Shown here: one piece after another, positions 29,757 to 38,537 of the stretch
Layout of the letters: each line of letters begins with the position of its first letter
How positions within the stretch are numbered: position 1 is the first letter of the stretch
DNA from: Caballeronia insecticola
Lineage (GTDB): Bacteria > Pseudomonadota > Gammaproteobacteria > Burkholderiales > Burkholderiaceae
Reading direction: 5' to 3'
Length of the DNA stretch: 64,000 bases
Assembly: GCF_000402035.1 (NCBI RefSeq)
Contig: NC_021287.1
Coordinates: 124,001-188,000 of the forward strand
The notes under the pieces: generated by a model
Databases searched by the model: none
What the model was told of the DNA's origin: nothing
The model's input: the letters and a program-made list of their open reading frames with translations, nothing else
Program-made: the position numbers and the translations under genes

Positions 29757-30545
29757 TCAAGCGGAATCGCGCAAGAATCCTCCCAGAAGCGCGCTAAAGC
29801 GCTGCGATTCCTCGACCGGTGACAGGTGCGCCGCGTTGAGTAGTTCAAATTTCGCGTCCGGCACCGTGTCCGCAATCACACGGGATTGAGCATGCGGCGT
29901 GCCAACGTCATGCTCGCCTGCCACGACCAGTGTGCGTTTCGCAACGGAGGCGAGTTTGTCTCGTGCATCGAAACGGCTGACGGCCTCCGCCGCGCGCGCA
30001 AACCCTTCGGCAGGCGTGCGCGCGATGGTTTCCCCGATCGGCTCGACCACTTCGGGGTGCGCCTGGCGGAATCCGGGCGTGAGCCAGCGTTCGAGCGTCG
30101 CATCCACGATACTCGCTGTGCCGTTTTCGCGCACGGAAGCGGCTCGTTGCGCGAAGGCCGGGCGCGCATCCTCGGCAATGGCGGCCGGCGCGCCGACCAC
30201 GGTCAGCGTCTCCACTCGGTCGGCATGGTTGATCGCGAGCTTCTGCGCGACCATGCCGCCGATCGACAACCCGACCACATGCGCCGAAGGCGCGCCGAGC
30301 TTGTCGAGCAGCGTGGCCAGGTCGTCGGCGAGATCGTCGATGGTGAAGGGCTCGGGCGAGACCGCCGTTTCGCCGTGGCCGCGCAGGTCGTAGCGCAGCA
30401 CGGTGAAGTCGTGACGGAAGTAGCCGGCCATCTGATCCCAGACCGAGAGATCGCCTGCCAGCTGATGAACGAAGACGAGCCACGGACCGCCGCCTTCGTT
30501 GTCGAGTACATAGCGTGTGTCGATGCGATTGATCGTCAACTGCAT
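29757..30545 (-). CDS. alpha/beta hydrolase, 3-oxoadipate enol-lactonase-like
   Basis: A 262-residue alpha/beta-fold hydrolase. The nucleophile elbow is GLSIGG with S94, the HG-type oxyanion region is VHQLAGD, and the catalytic histidine is in NAAHLSP near the C-terminus. Overall it resembles PcaD, which opens the lactone ring of 3-oxoadipate enol-lactone in the beta-ketoadipate pathway, but no other pca or cat genes are nearby, so the true substrate is open. A CGGAG site precedes the ATG at 30543-30545. Confidence 0.75.
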   Translation of the reverse strand: MQLTINRIDTRYVLDNEGGGPWLVFVHQLAGDLSVWDQMAGYFRHDFTVLRYDLRGHGETAVSPEPFTIDDLADDLATLLDKLGAPSAHVVGLSIGGMVAQKLAINHADRVETLTVVGAPAAIAEDARPAFAQRAASVRENGTASIVDATLERWLTPGFRQAHPEVVEPIGETIARTPAEGFARAAEAVSRFDARDKLASVAKRTLVVAGEHDVGTPHAQSRVIADTVPDAKFELLNAAHLSPVEESQRFSALLGGFLRDSA

Positions 30546-30675
30546 ATCGGCTCCGAAATTGATGCGGGTTGAGATGCGGTTTCTGATTGACTGCATGAAG
30601 CGATTGACGCGCCCGTCCGCCGCTTGCTTGCCACGATGTGTTACGGCGATGTGACGGGCTGTCGTTACGGCTGCG

Positions 30676-31893
30676 TTACGGCTTGTCCGGTTGAGGCAGC
30701 GCGGGCGCGGCGGGCGCGGATTCCTCAGACGCATCTTGCGTGCCCGCGACGGCGTCCGGGGCGGGCGCGGCGGCCTGCGCGATCTTGCCGGCCCACAGCA
30801 GTTCGATTTGCATTCCGTTCGGTTCGGTTTGAAGAATCCGCACGGGCAGCCAGCCGACCGAGGGCGAGAGCCAGATATCGAGCTTGCGCCGGTCGCCGTC
30901 GCGGCGCGGCAGACGCGTGAAATGGCGCGCGGTCGTGAAACCGTCGCGCGTCTGCACGGTTTCGTCGCCGACGGTTTCTATCTGCCAGATTTCGTTGCTA
31001 TCGTTGTCCGACACGCTGAATTGCCGCGTGACGCCCGGCTTGTACTTGTCCGGGGCGCCGCGCACGAGGCTCGACAGTTGCATCACGACGCTGAAGCGGT
31101 CCTGCGCGCCGTCCGCGAGCGGCTGGCTCTGCGGCGTCTTCGTATAGACGATCTGCTTCGCTTCCCGATTGAAGATGGCGACATCGGCGGCACGGCGGCC
31201 ACGCTGCTCCGAGTACTGCTCGGGCGCGATACCGAAGCCGTCGATATGTCCCTTGCTCGAATACACGTACGGACCGACGAACGGCAGCGGAATCGACACG
31301 ACCATTTCGTAATGCTGGCCGTCGTTGCTCCAGTGGATCGTGCCGGTCTGATTCATCATGCCGTTCACGAGCGTGTCGTAGCGCAGATCGCCGGTGGGCG
31401 GAACGTCGAATTTATCGCCCGATGCGACGGCGGGCTGCGACGCGGCTTGCGGCAGCGCGGACGGCGCAGCGGTTGGCGCGGCAGGAGCGGACGCCGGAGC
31501 GGCAGGCGCTGCGGCGGGCGCAGACGCGACAGCGGCCGCGTCCGGCTGCGGTGTCGTCGCGCTCAGGACGGGAGCCGGAGCCGGGGCGGGGGCCGCGGGC
31601 TTCGGCGGCACCGGTGCGGGTTTCGGAGGCGCGGGCGCAGGCGCTGGCGGCACCGGCGCAGGCGGCGCAATAGGCTTCGGCGTCAGCAGTTCGATCTGCA
31701 CCGGCGGCGTTTCCGGCGGCGGATTCGCCGGCTGCCGATTGCGGTCGATCCATCGCATCGCGCTCAAATGCAGGCCCGCCACGATCAGCACGGCCAGCAC
31801 CCAGCGTCCCCAGCGGCGCGGGGCGGCGTCGGGAACGGCAGCGGGCGGCTCCCCGGAAGTCGGGCGAGGACGGCGGAACGGGAAAAATGGCAT
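30676..31893 (-). CDS. DUF3108 family protein with TonB-like Pro-rich N-terminus
   Basis: A 405-residue envelope protein: basic N-terminus, one membrane helix about residues 30-47 (VLAVLIVAGLHLSAM), then about 110 residues dominated by Pro and Ala (PPKPAPVPPKPA type, as in TonB spacers), then a globular DUF3108 domain (about 165-370, FDVPPTGDLRYDTLVNGMMNQ to GWLPVRILQTEPNGMQIELLW). The layout suggests an inner-membrane anchor with a domain held across the periplasm. Function is unknown. It follows the IclR regulator gene on the same strand after 102 bp. Confidence 0.8.
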   Translation of the reverse strand: MPFFPFRRPRPTSGEPPAAVPDAAPRRWGRWVLAVLIVAGLHLSAMRWIDRNRQPANPPPETPPVQIELLTPKPIAPPAPVPPAPAPAPPKPAPVPPKPAAPAPAPAPVLSATTPQPDAAAVASAPAAAPAAPASAPAAPTAAPSALPQAASQPAVASGDKFDVPPTGDLRYDTLVNGMMNQTGTIHWSNDGQHYEMVVSIPLPFVGPYVYSSKGHIDGFGIAPEQYSEQRGRRAADVAIFNREAKQIVYTKTPQSQPLADGAQDRFSVVMQLSSLVRGAPDKYKPGVTRQFSVSDNDSNEIWQIETVGDETVQTRDGFTTARHFTRLPRRDGDRRKLDIWLSPSVGWLPVRILQTEPNGMQIELLWAGKIAQAAAPAPDAVAGTQDASEESAPAAPALPQPDKP

Positions 31894-31995
31894 CGGGCAG
31901 AGGGCGGGGTGCAGGTCGCGCTGAGGCGGATGGTTTTCGACACGCGCCGAGGAAGCGATGTTCCTCGTTCGACCAAGCTTTACGTTCAGCGGCTT

Positions 31996-32832
31996 TTAAG
32001 CTTTGTACCCCAATTCATACGACAGACCGCGCGCGCACTCGCGCAGCGCGGAATCGATTTCACCGCCCCAGCGCGTATCGAATGCGCCTTCGTGGCCGAG
32101 CGCGATCAGCCCGAGCGCGAGTTCGCCGGTCGAATCGAAAACCGGCGTGCAGAACGCATGGATGGTCGGCAGCAGCATGCCCTCGACGCGCGCCGCGCCG
32201 TGCTCGCGCACATCGGCGATGAGCGGCTCGACGTCGGCCATGGTCTTCTTGAGCGCGGCGAGTTCGCGATCGAGCATCGGCTGCGTCTTGCTGCGCGGCA
32301 GATAAGCAGCGAACAGCAAGCCCGTGGCCGATGAGAGCAGCGGCATCACGTCGCCCAGTTTGAGCGAAGCCTTCGCCGGATGACTCGACTCCATCCAGTG
32401 CACGACGGTCGGCCCCTGATTGCCCCACACCGCGATGCCGACCGTCTGATCGAGCCGGTCGCGCAATTCCGCCAGCGCAATGCGCGCGAGTCTCACGCCA
32501 TCGACGCGCGCCAGCCGCGCCAGACCCATCTGCAACGCGAAGCCGCCGAGTTCGTAGCGCCCCGAAACCGGATCTTGCGACGCCAGCCCGAGCCGCAAAA
32601 AGCTCACGAGATAGCGATGCGCCTTCGCCGGGCTCATGCCCGCGCGCTGCGCGAGGTCGCGCAGCATCATCGCGCGCGGCTCGTTGGTGAGCACGTCGAG
32701 CAGCCGGAAGCCGACTTCGATCGATTGAATGCCGGAGCGCGTTTTCTCTTCGGCGGAATCGGTGGAGTCGGTGGAATCGGCGGCGTCGAGGGCGTCTTCG
32801 TCGTCGGGCAGGGCAGGTTGGAGCGATGGCAT
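31996..32832 (-). CDS. IclR family transcriptional regulator
   Basis: A 278-residue regulator with an N-terminal winged helix-turn-helix (about 35-95, MLRDLAQRAGMSPAKAHRYLVSFLRLG) and a C-terminal IclR effector domain to residue 275. An acidic lead (DSTDSTDS) encoded by a short repeat at about 32755-32785 precedes the HTH. It is divergent from a fumarylacetoacetate-hydrolase-family gene 79 bp away, the usual position for an IclR regulator and its target, so control of aromatic or keto-acid catabolism is likely. The effector is unknown. Confidence 0.88.
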   Translation of the reverse strand: MPSLQPALPDDEDALDAADSTDSTDSAEEKTRSGIQSIEVGFRLLDVLTNEPRAMMLRDLAQRAGMSPAKAHRYLVSFLRLGLASQDPVSGRYELGGFALQMGLARLARVDGVRLARIALAELRDRLDQTVGIAVWGNQGPTVVHWMESSHPAKASLKLGDVMPLLSSATGLLFAAYLPRSKTQPMLDRELAALKKTMADVEPLIADVREHGAARVEGMLLPTIHAFCTPVFDSTGELALGLIALGHEGAFDTRWGGEIDSALRECARGLSYELGYKA

Positions 32833-32911
32833 CGAGCGTTCAGGAACATCCAGGGGGATTCACCATCGTAAAATAGATTTCCCTTAACGTCATCTCACCG
32901 ACATTCGCTCT

Positions 32912-33898
32912 ATGAAACTCGCCACGCTGAAGGACGGCACCCGCGACGGCCAGCTCATCGTCGTTTCGCGCGATTTGCGCACGGCCGCCATCGCCGACGG
33001 AATCGTATCGACGCTCCAGCGCGCGCTCGACGACTGGACCTTCTACGCGCCGCAACTCATGGAGGTCTACGAAGCGCTCAACACGGGCCGCGCGCGCAAC
33101 ACGTTTTCGTTCGATGCGAAATCCTGCATGGCGCCGCTGCCGCGCGCGTTCCAGTGGGCGGACGGCTCGGCGTACGTGAATCACGTCGAACTCGTGCGGC
33201 GCGCGCGCAACGCGGAGATGCCGCCGGAATTCTGGACCGATCCGCTCATGTATCAGGGCGGCAGCGACGACTTCATCGGCGCGACGGACGACATCGTATG
33301 CGCGACAGAGTCCTACGGCATCGACTTCGAAGCGGAAGTCGCCGTGGTCACCTCCGACGTACCGATGGCCGCGACCCCCGACGAAGCGCTGCGCAGCGTG
33401 CGCCTGCTGATGCTCGCCAACGACGTGTCGCTGCGCAATCTCATTCCCGCCGAGCTTGCGAAGGGCTTCGGCTTCTTCCAGAGCAAGCCCGCGACGGCGT
33501 TCTCGCCCGTCGCCGTCACGCCCGACGAACTCGGCGACGCATGGCGCGAAGGCCGCGTGCATCGGCCGATGATCGTCCACTGGAACGGCAAGAAAGTCGG
33601 CCAGCCGAACTGCGGCGTGGACATGGTGTTCCACTTCGGCCAGTTGATCGCGCATGCGGCGAAGACGCGCAACCTGCGCGCGGGCGCGATCGTCGGCTCC
33701 GGCACGATCTCCAACAAGGACGCGACGCGCGGCTATTGCTGCATCGCCGAGAAGCGGTGTCTCGAGACCATCGAGCACGGCGCGCCGCAGACGCCTTTCA
33801 TGCAGTTCGGCGACAGCGTGAAGATCGAAATGTTCGACGAAGACGGACGGTCGGTGTTCGGCGCAATCGATCAGGCCGTGGTCCAGCCGGAACATTGA
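32912..33898 (+). CDS. fumarylacetoacetate hydrolase family protein
   Basis: A 328-residue metal-dependent C-C hydrolase of the FAH fold. YGIDFEAEVAVV carries the metal-binding acidic residues, followed by ANDVSLRNL, FQSKPATAFSPV and the GSGTISNKD segment near the active site. Members cleave fumarylacetoacetate, acylpyruvates or related ketoacids. Length favours the group next to homogentisate genes, but no hmgA or maleylacetoacetate isomerase is in view. It is divergent from the IclR gene. Confidence 0.85.
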   Translation: MKLATLKDGTRDGQLIVVSRDLRTAAIADGIVSTLQRALDDWTFYAPQLMEVYEALNTGRARNTFSFDAKSCMAPLPRAFQWADGSAYVNHVELVRRARNAEMPPEFWTDPLMYQGGSDDFIGATDDIVCATESYGIDFEAEVAVVTSDVPMAATPDEALRSVRLLMLANDVSLRNLIPAELAKGFGFFQSKPATAFSPVAVTPDELGDAWREGRVHRPMIVHWNGKKVGQPNCGVDMVFHFGQLIAHAAKTRNLRAGAIVGSGTISNKDATRGYCCIAEKRCLETIEHGAPQTPFMQFGDSVKIEMFDEDGRSVFGAIDQAVVQPEH

Positions 33899-34022
33899 AC
33901 GGGCGCGCCGGGTCTACCGCGCTGCAACGGGTTTAGCCCGATGCGACGCGCGCAAGCCTCGTCTTACACTTTGCCGGGCTGCGTTGGCGCGGCAAAAGAA
34001 CGATCAAAAAAAGGAGACTTCG

Positions 34023-35192
34023 ATGGCGGCAGGCGGGTGGAAATTTCTGGCGGGCGCGGCGTTCACGCTCGCCGCGACGGCGGCAGCATTCGCGCAGACG
34101 GCGCAGCACGTAAAAATCGGGCTCGTGCTTTCGCTCACGGGCCCGGCGGCGTCGCTCGGCATTCCCGCGCGCGACACGGTCGCGCTCTTGCCGAAGGAAA
34201 TGGGCGGCAGGCCCGTCGACTACATCGTGCTCGACGACGCATCCGACACCACGCAAGCCGTGCAGACCACGAAGAAGCTCATCAGCGAAGATCAGGTCGA
34301 TGCGATCATCGGCTCGTCGATCACGCCGAACTCGCTCGCGATGATCGATGTCGTGGCGCAAGGACAAACGCCGATGATCTCGCTGGCGTCGTCGGCGAAG
34401 ATCATCGAACCGGTCGACGACAAGCGCCGCTGGGTCTTCAAGACACCGCAGACCGACGCGATGATGGCCTCCGCCATCGCCGAGCATGCGAGCAATCACG
34501 GCGTGAAGACGCTCGCGTACATCGGCCAGGCGGACGCGCTCGGCGAGACCTTCTATGCGGAAGTCGCGAAGTTCGCGCAACTGCACAAGATAGAAGTGGT
34601 CGCGAACGAACGCTTCAACCGCACCGATCCGAGCGTGACCGGGCAAATCCTCAAGATCCTCGCGGCCAAGCCGGATGCCGTGGTGGTCGGCGCGGCCGGC
34701 ACGCCCGCCGCGCTGCCGCCGAAAACGCTCGCGCAGCGCGGCTACAAGGGCAAGATCTATCACAATCACGGCGTCGGCAACCGCGACTTCCTGCGCGTGT
34801 GCGGCGCGGACTGCAACGGCACGTTCCTGCCCGCGAGCCCGGTGCTCGTCGCCGCGCAATTGCCGGACGATCATCCCGCCAAGCGTCTCGCACTCGACTA
34901 CATCAAGCTGTATGAGGCGAAGCAGGGCGCGGGCTCGGTATCGGCGTTCGGCTCGTACGCGTGGGACGCGGGCATGCTGCTCAACCGCGCAGTGCCGATC
35001 GCGCTCAAGGCCGGCGCGCCGGGCACGCCCGCGTTTCGCCAGGCACTGCGCGACGCGCTCGAAGGCACGAAGAATTTCGCCGACACCAACGGGCAGGTCA
35101 ACATGACGCCCAACGATCACATCGGCCTCGATCAGCGCGCGCGCGTGATGGTCGAAATCCGCGACGGCAAGTGGATCTATCAGCCGCGCTAA
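34023..35192 (+). CDS. Liv-type ABC transporter substrate-binding protein
   Basis: A 389-residue periplasmic binding protein of the branched-chain amino acid class. Signal peptide cut after AFA near residue 22; the mature part begins VKIGLVLSLTGPAASLGIPARD, the usual type I binding fold. A strong AAGGAG lies before the ATG. No permease or ATPase genes accompany it, so it either serves a transporter elsewhere or is an orphan sensor. Aromatic acids are a frequent ligand of this subgroup, and the FAH and enoyl-CoA hydratase neighbours would fit, but this is inference. Confidence 0.88.
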   Translation: MAAGGWKFLAGAAFTLAATAAAFAQTAQHVKIGLVLSLTGPAASLGIPARDTVALLPKEMGGRPVDYIVLDDASDTTQAVQTTKKLISEDQVDAIIGSSITPNSLAMIDVVAQGQTPMISLASSAKIIEPVDDKRRWVFKTPQTDAMMASAIAEHASNHGVKTLAYIGQADALGETFYAEVAKFAQLHKIEVVANERFNRTDPSVTGQILKILAAKPDAVVVGAAGTPAALPPKTLAQRGYKGKIYHNHGVGNRDFLRVCGADCNGTFLPASPVLVAAQLPDDHPAKRLALDYIKLYEAKQGAGSVSAFGSYAWDAGMLLNRAVPIALKAGAPGTPAFRQALRDALEGTKNFADTNGQVNMTPNDHIGLDQRARVMVEIRDGKWIYQPR

Positions 35193-35210
35193 CCTTCGGT
35201 GAACGGAAAC

Positions 35211-36038
35211 ATGAGCGATCTTTCTCTTTACGCAGGCTATCAGTCGCTTCAGCTTCGCCGTCATCCGCACGGCGTGCTCGAAGTGGTGATGCCCGGCACG
35301 GGCGCGAACAAGAGCGGGCTCTCCACCGCCGACGCCAACATGCATCGCGAACTCGCGGACATCTGGCGCGACATCGACCGCGATCCCGATACGCGCGTCG
35401 CGCTGATCCGCGGCGAGGGCAAGGGCTTTTCGGCGGGCGGCGATCTCGGGCTCGTCGAGGACATGGCGAACGACTTCGACGTGCGCGCGCGGGTCTGGCG
35501 CGAGGCACGCGATCTCGTGTACAACGTGATCAATTGCGGCAAGCCGATCGTCTCCGCCATGCACGGCCCGGCGGTCGGCGCGGGGCTGGTCGCAGGGCTG
35601 CTCGCGGATATCTCGATCGCGTCGAAGACGGCGCGCATCATCGACGGGCACACGCGGCTCGGCGTCGCGGCGGGCGATCACGCGGCGATCGTCTGGCCGC
35701 TGCTGTGCGGCATGGCGAAGGCCAAGTACTATCTGCTGCTATGCGAGCCGGTGAGCGGCGAGGAAGCGGAGCGCATCGGGCTGGTGTCGCTCGCCGTCGA
35801 GGAAAGCGAACTCATGCCGAAGGCGATCGAAGTCGCGAATCGTCTCGCGCTGGGCTCGCAGACCGCGATCCGCTGGACCAAGTACGCGCTCAATAACTGG
35901 CTGCGCTCGGCGGGGCCGACCTTCGATACCTCGCTTGCGCTCGAATTCATGGGCTTCGCGGGGCCGGACGTGCACGAAGGCATGCGCTCGCTGCGCGAAC
36001 GGCGCGCGCCGGATTTTCCGGGCGGCGCGCCGTTCTGA
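35211..36038 (+). CDS. enoyl-CoA hydratase/isomerase family protein
   Basis: A 275-residue crotonase-fold enzyme. [16 protein letters not shown] gives the first oxyanion-hole element and [21 protein letters not shown] the second. The catalytic position equivalent to E144 of rat hydratase falls in [14 protein letters not shown], where an aspartate is present. The ATG at 35211 is preferred (CGGA five bases upstream) over a GTG at 35199. It lies 18 bp past the binding-protein gene and is probably co-transcribed, suggesting degradation of an imported acid via CoA thioesters. Confidence 0.85.
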   Translation: MSDLSLYAGYQSLQLRRHPHGVLEVVMPGTGANKSGLSTADANMHRELADIWRDIDRDPDTRVALIRGEGKGFSAGGDLGLVEDMANDFDVRARVWREARDLVYNVINCGKPIVSAMHGPAVGAGLVAGLLADISIASKTARIIDGHTRLGVAAGDHAAIVWPLLCGMAKAKYYLLLCEPVSGEEAERIGLVSLAVEESELMPKAIEVANRLALGSQTAIRWTKYALNNWLRSAGPTFDTSLALEFMGFAGPDVHEGMRSLRERRAPDFPGGAPF

Positions 36039-36076
36039 GCCACGCGAACACACACGCAGGAAACAAGGAGAGGCGA

Positions 36077-36832
36077 ATGACCGATCACTCAGGCGGCACG
36101 CCGCCCTACTCGATTCCCGGTTTTCCCGGATTCGGCCAGGCGGACATGATGGGCAAGATGTGGGAACTGATGCGCCTGAATCCATTCGCCGCCGCAATGC
36201 CGGGCGGCGGGCAGGGCATGGGTCCTTCCCTTTCGATGATGTCCGACATGCTCGCACCGCTCACCAATATCGAAGAACTCGACAAACGCGTGACCGACAT
36301 GCGCGCCGTCGAGCACTGGCTGAAGCTCAACCTGAACATGCTGCAATCGGCGATTCAGGCGCTCGAAGTGCAGCGCGCGACGCTCGCGACGCTGCGCGCG
36401 TTCGGCGCGTTTGCGCAGACGTCGGTGGAAAGCGCGCAGAACACCGCGAGCGAAAAGCCGAAATCCGCGGCTGCCGGCTGGCCGATGAACACCGCCACCG
36501 CGAAACCGGAGGCGCCCAGGCAGCAGGCGGCCGCCGAAGAATCCGGCGCGGAAGGTGACGACCCGGCCGCGGGGCAGGCCGCGCCGCCGCCCGGTTTCGA
36601 TCCGTCCGGCTGGTGGAACGTGTTGCAGTCGCAGTTCAACCAGCTTGCGCATCTGGCGATGATTCAGCCCGGCATGACCGGCCCGCTCGGTTCGACGGGC
36701 GATGCGCCGTCCGCCGTCGCCCAACCGGGCGCGCAAGATCCGGCTGCGGGCGCCGGCGAGGAGAAATCCGAAGGCGCCGCCGCGAAGAAGGCGCCCGCGA
36801 AAAAGGCCGCGCCGCGCAAGAAACCCGAGTAA
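36077..36832 (+). CDS. phaM: PhaM family polyhydroxyalkanoate granule regulatory protein
   Basis: A 251-residue protein. The N-terminal half ([13 protein letters not shown], then [37 protein letters not shown]) is the PhaM/PHA-granule domain that contacts PHA synthase, and the C-terminal [15 protein letters not shown] tail is the histone-like, DNA-binding module that ties granules to the nucleoid in Ralstonia. An Ala/Gly/Pro/Gln linker joins them. AAGGAGAGG precedes the ATG. It follows the enoyl-CoA hydratase after 38 bp. Granule metabolism links to CoA chemistry upstream. Confidence 0.85.
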   Translation: MTDHSGGTPPYSIPGFPGFGQADMMGKMWELMRLNPFAAAMPGGGQGMGPSLSMMSDMLAPLTNIEELDKRVTDMRAVEHWLKLNLNMLQSAIQALEVQRATLATLRAFGAFAQTSVESAQNTASEKPKSAAAGWPMNTATAKPEAPRQQAAAEESGAEGDDPAAGQAAPPPGFDPSGWWNVLQSQFNQLAHLAMIQPGMTGPLGSTGDAPSAVAQPGAQDPAAGAGEEKSEGAAAKKAPAKKAAPRKKPE

Positions 36833-36838
36833 GCCCGA

Positions 36839-36861
36839 CGGCGGCGCGCCATGCGCCGCCG
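36839..36861 (+). other. GC-rich hairpin after phaM
   Basis: CGGCGGCGC (36839-36847) pairs with GCGCCGCCG (36853-36861) around a five-base loop, seven bases past the phaM stop. It lacks a T tract, so it may be a Rho-assisted end or RNA stabiliser. Confidence 0.45.
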
Positions 36862-37110
36862 CATCCACCGAATCCCTTCGATGCGCCGCGCATCGGACCG
36901 CGTCCAGCGTTTTTTGCATCCGTTGTGCATCCGTTGCGCATCCATTTGGCTCGCCGCTTCGTACACGAACGTGCAGGTGTACGTCCCGCTATTGCCAGGC
37001 GTTCAACTTTGTCTATGATGAAAACTGGACGTCGCTAGAATTTGTCCACCCTCTGGAGCGGGCACATAACCTGCATCGGTAGAGACGTCATTTTTTTCAT
37101 CGATCTGTCC

Positions 37111-38115
37111 ATGACAAATTCAACTGAACAGGAATTTGATTCCGATCCGATTTCTGACGACGCAACGCTCCCCGAGCCCGAGCCGAGGCGCGCGCAGGCG
37201 TCTGGAGCGGTGGGTGTCGGGATTGGCGCGATCGCGCAAGAGATTGGTCTGACGAAGGACACGCTGCGCGTCTGGGAGCGGCGCTATGGCTTTCCGAATC
37301 CGATGCGTTCGCCCGGCGGCGAGCGGCTGTATCCGCAGGAACAGGTGTCGAAGCTGCGGCTCGTGAAGCGTCTGCTCGACGCGGGGCATCGGCCGAGCAA
37401 GGTGCTCGCTCAGTCGGTCGAGATGCTGCAGCAACTCGCCGAGAGTTCGGGCGTGGGACAGGACGCGCCCGACGCGGAGCTCGATCATCTGATTGCCCTG
37501 CTGCGCGCCGGCTCGTTCGAAGATTTCCGCTTTGGGCTGCTGAAACGCGCGACCCGCGACGGGCTCGAACGCTTCGTACTGGACGTGGCGGCGCCGCTGG
37601 CGGCGCGCGTCGGCAATGCGTGGGCCGCCGGAACCTTGCAGGTGTATCACGAGCATTTGTTCAGCGAGGCGCTGCAAGCCACGCTGCGCAATTTGATGCG
37701 CCCGCTGTCCGACGCGCTGCGCGGTCGCGGCAGCCGCCCGCGCGTGCTGCTCACGACGCTGTCCGGCGAAGGCCACGGCCTCGGCATTCTGATGGCCGAA
37801 GCCATGTTCACCCTCTCCGAGTGCGAGTGCGTCCAACTCGGACTGCAGACGCCGCTGCACGATATCGTCGATGCCGTGGCGGCGCATAACATCGATATCG
37901 TCGCGCTGTCGTTTTCGGCTGTGCTGCCCGCGCAATCCATCTCGAACGGCATCGCGGACCTGCGCAATCTGCTGCCGTCGCACGTGCGCATCTGGGTGGG
38001 CGGAAGCAGTCCGGCGCTGCGCCGCAAGTTCAACGACGGCGTGCATCACGTCGAAGGGCTGACGCCGATCGACGAAATTGTCGCGGATTGGCGTCAAACC
38101 TCCGTGCTAAGATGA
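37111..38115 (+). CDS. MerR-type regulator with cobalamin-binding domain, candidate CarH/LitR photoreceptor
   Basis: A 334-residue regulator. The MerR winged helix covers about 36-105 (IGAIAQEIGLTKDTLRVWERRYG, GGERLYPQEQV). A helical cap (about 125-200) follows with W171 and E181-H182 in the exact W-x9-EH spacing that marks AdoCbl-binding caps of CarH. The Rossmann B12 domain has E220-x-H222-x-x-G225 (GEGHGLG), where H222 would be the lower cobalt ligand. CarH/LitR proteins repress genes in the dark and fall off DNA when light breaks the Co–C bond. The ATG at 37111 is chosen over an upstream TTG. The start region has no strong ribosome site. Confidence 0.85.
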   Translation: MTNSTEQEFDSDPISDDATLPEPEPRRAQASGAVGVGIGAIAQEIGLTKDTLRVWERRYGFPNPMRSPGGERLYPQEQVSKLRLVKRLLDAGHRPSKVLAQSVEMLQQLAESSGVGQDAPDAELDHLIALLRAGSFEDFRFGLLKRATRDGLERFVLDVAAPLAARVGNAWAAGTLQVYHEHLFSEALQATLRNLMRPLSDALRGRGSRPRVLLTTLSGEGHGLGILMAEAMFTLSECECVQLGLQTPLHDIVDAVAAHNIDIVALSFSAVLPAQSISNGIADLRNLLPSHVRIWVGGSSPALRRKFNDGVHHVEGLTPIDEIVADWRQTSVLR

Positions 38116-38184
38116 GAAACGCTCGCAGGGCGGGCGTCGGCGCATGTGCGTGGCTCGCGTAGCTCTTGCGGCGGGCCAATTCAG

Positions 38185-38203
38185 CGTACGGAGCATCGTA
38201 CGG
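38185..38203. promoter_or_regulatory. direct repeat of CGTACGG, 12-base period
   Basis: CGTACGG at 38185-38191 and again at 38197-38203; the core CGTACG is itself palindromic. Repeats spaced about one helical turn are the kind of site bound by multimeric MerR/CarH proteins, but binding is not shown. Confidence 0.35.
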
Positions 38204-38219
38204 TTGTCACGCAGGCGCG

Positions 38220-38246
38220 CGATACTGCGCGGCCGGCGCAGTATCG
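38220..38246. promoter_or_regulatory. perfect 11-base inverted repeat, 5-base spacer
   Basis: CGATACTGCGC (38220-38230) and GCGCAGTATCG (38236-38246) flank GGCCG. There is no T tract downstream on either strand, so an operator or an mRNA hairpin after the regulator gene is more likely than an intrinsic terminator. Confidence 0.5.
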
Positions 38247-38537
38247 ACGGCAGGCTCGGCGCCGGTTGAACATACCCCAGGCACAGGTTTCGCTCCTCAC
38301 CCACGGTAGAACAAGACGCAGGACACGCAACATTTGCACGGTTAGTGCAGTGTTTTCGCGGGACCCGACGCGATGTCGCAGCGCTAATTCCGGCGCTTCT
38401 TTGTCGCTTTTCGTCTTAGGCCGACCGAATCCCGCGTAAAATTGAAAGCTTGGCTGCTCGCGTGCATGAATCGCCTGCATGCGTCGGTCGAACGTCTTGT
38501 AGATATAACGTCGCATAAGTGGCATCAGGGGTGGACT

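Larger units (their letters stand above)
38116..38537. other. intergenic region between B12 regulator and diiron gene
   Basis: A 422-bp gap without a convincing gene. It holds two CGTACGG copies (38185-38203), a perfect 11-base palindrome (38220-38246) and TGCAC-GGTTA-GTGCA (38335-38349). The diiron-gene promoter should lie here. Confidence 0.6.

Noticed and set aside
31430..31700. Pro/Ala repeat tract as a DNA repeat array
   Set aside because: Irregular codon-level repeats within the DUF3108 protein, as in TonB-like spacers.
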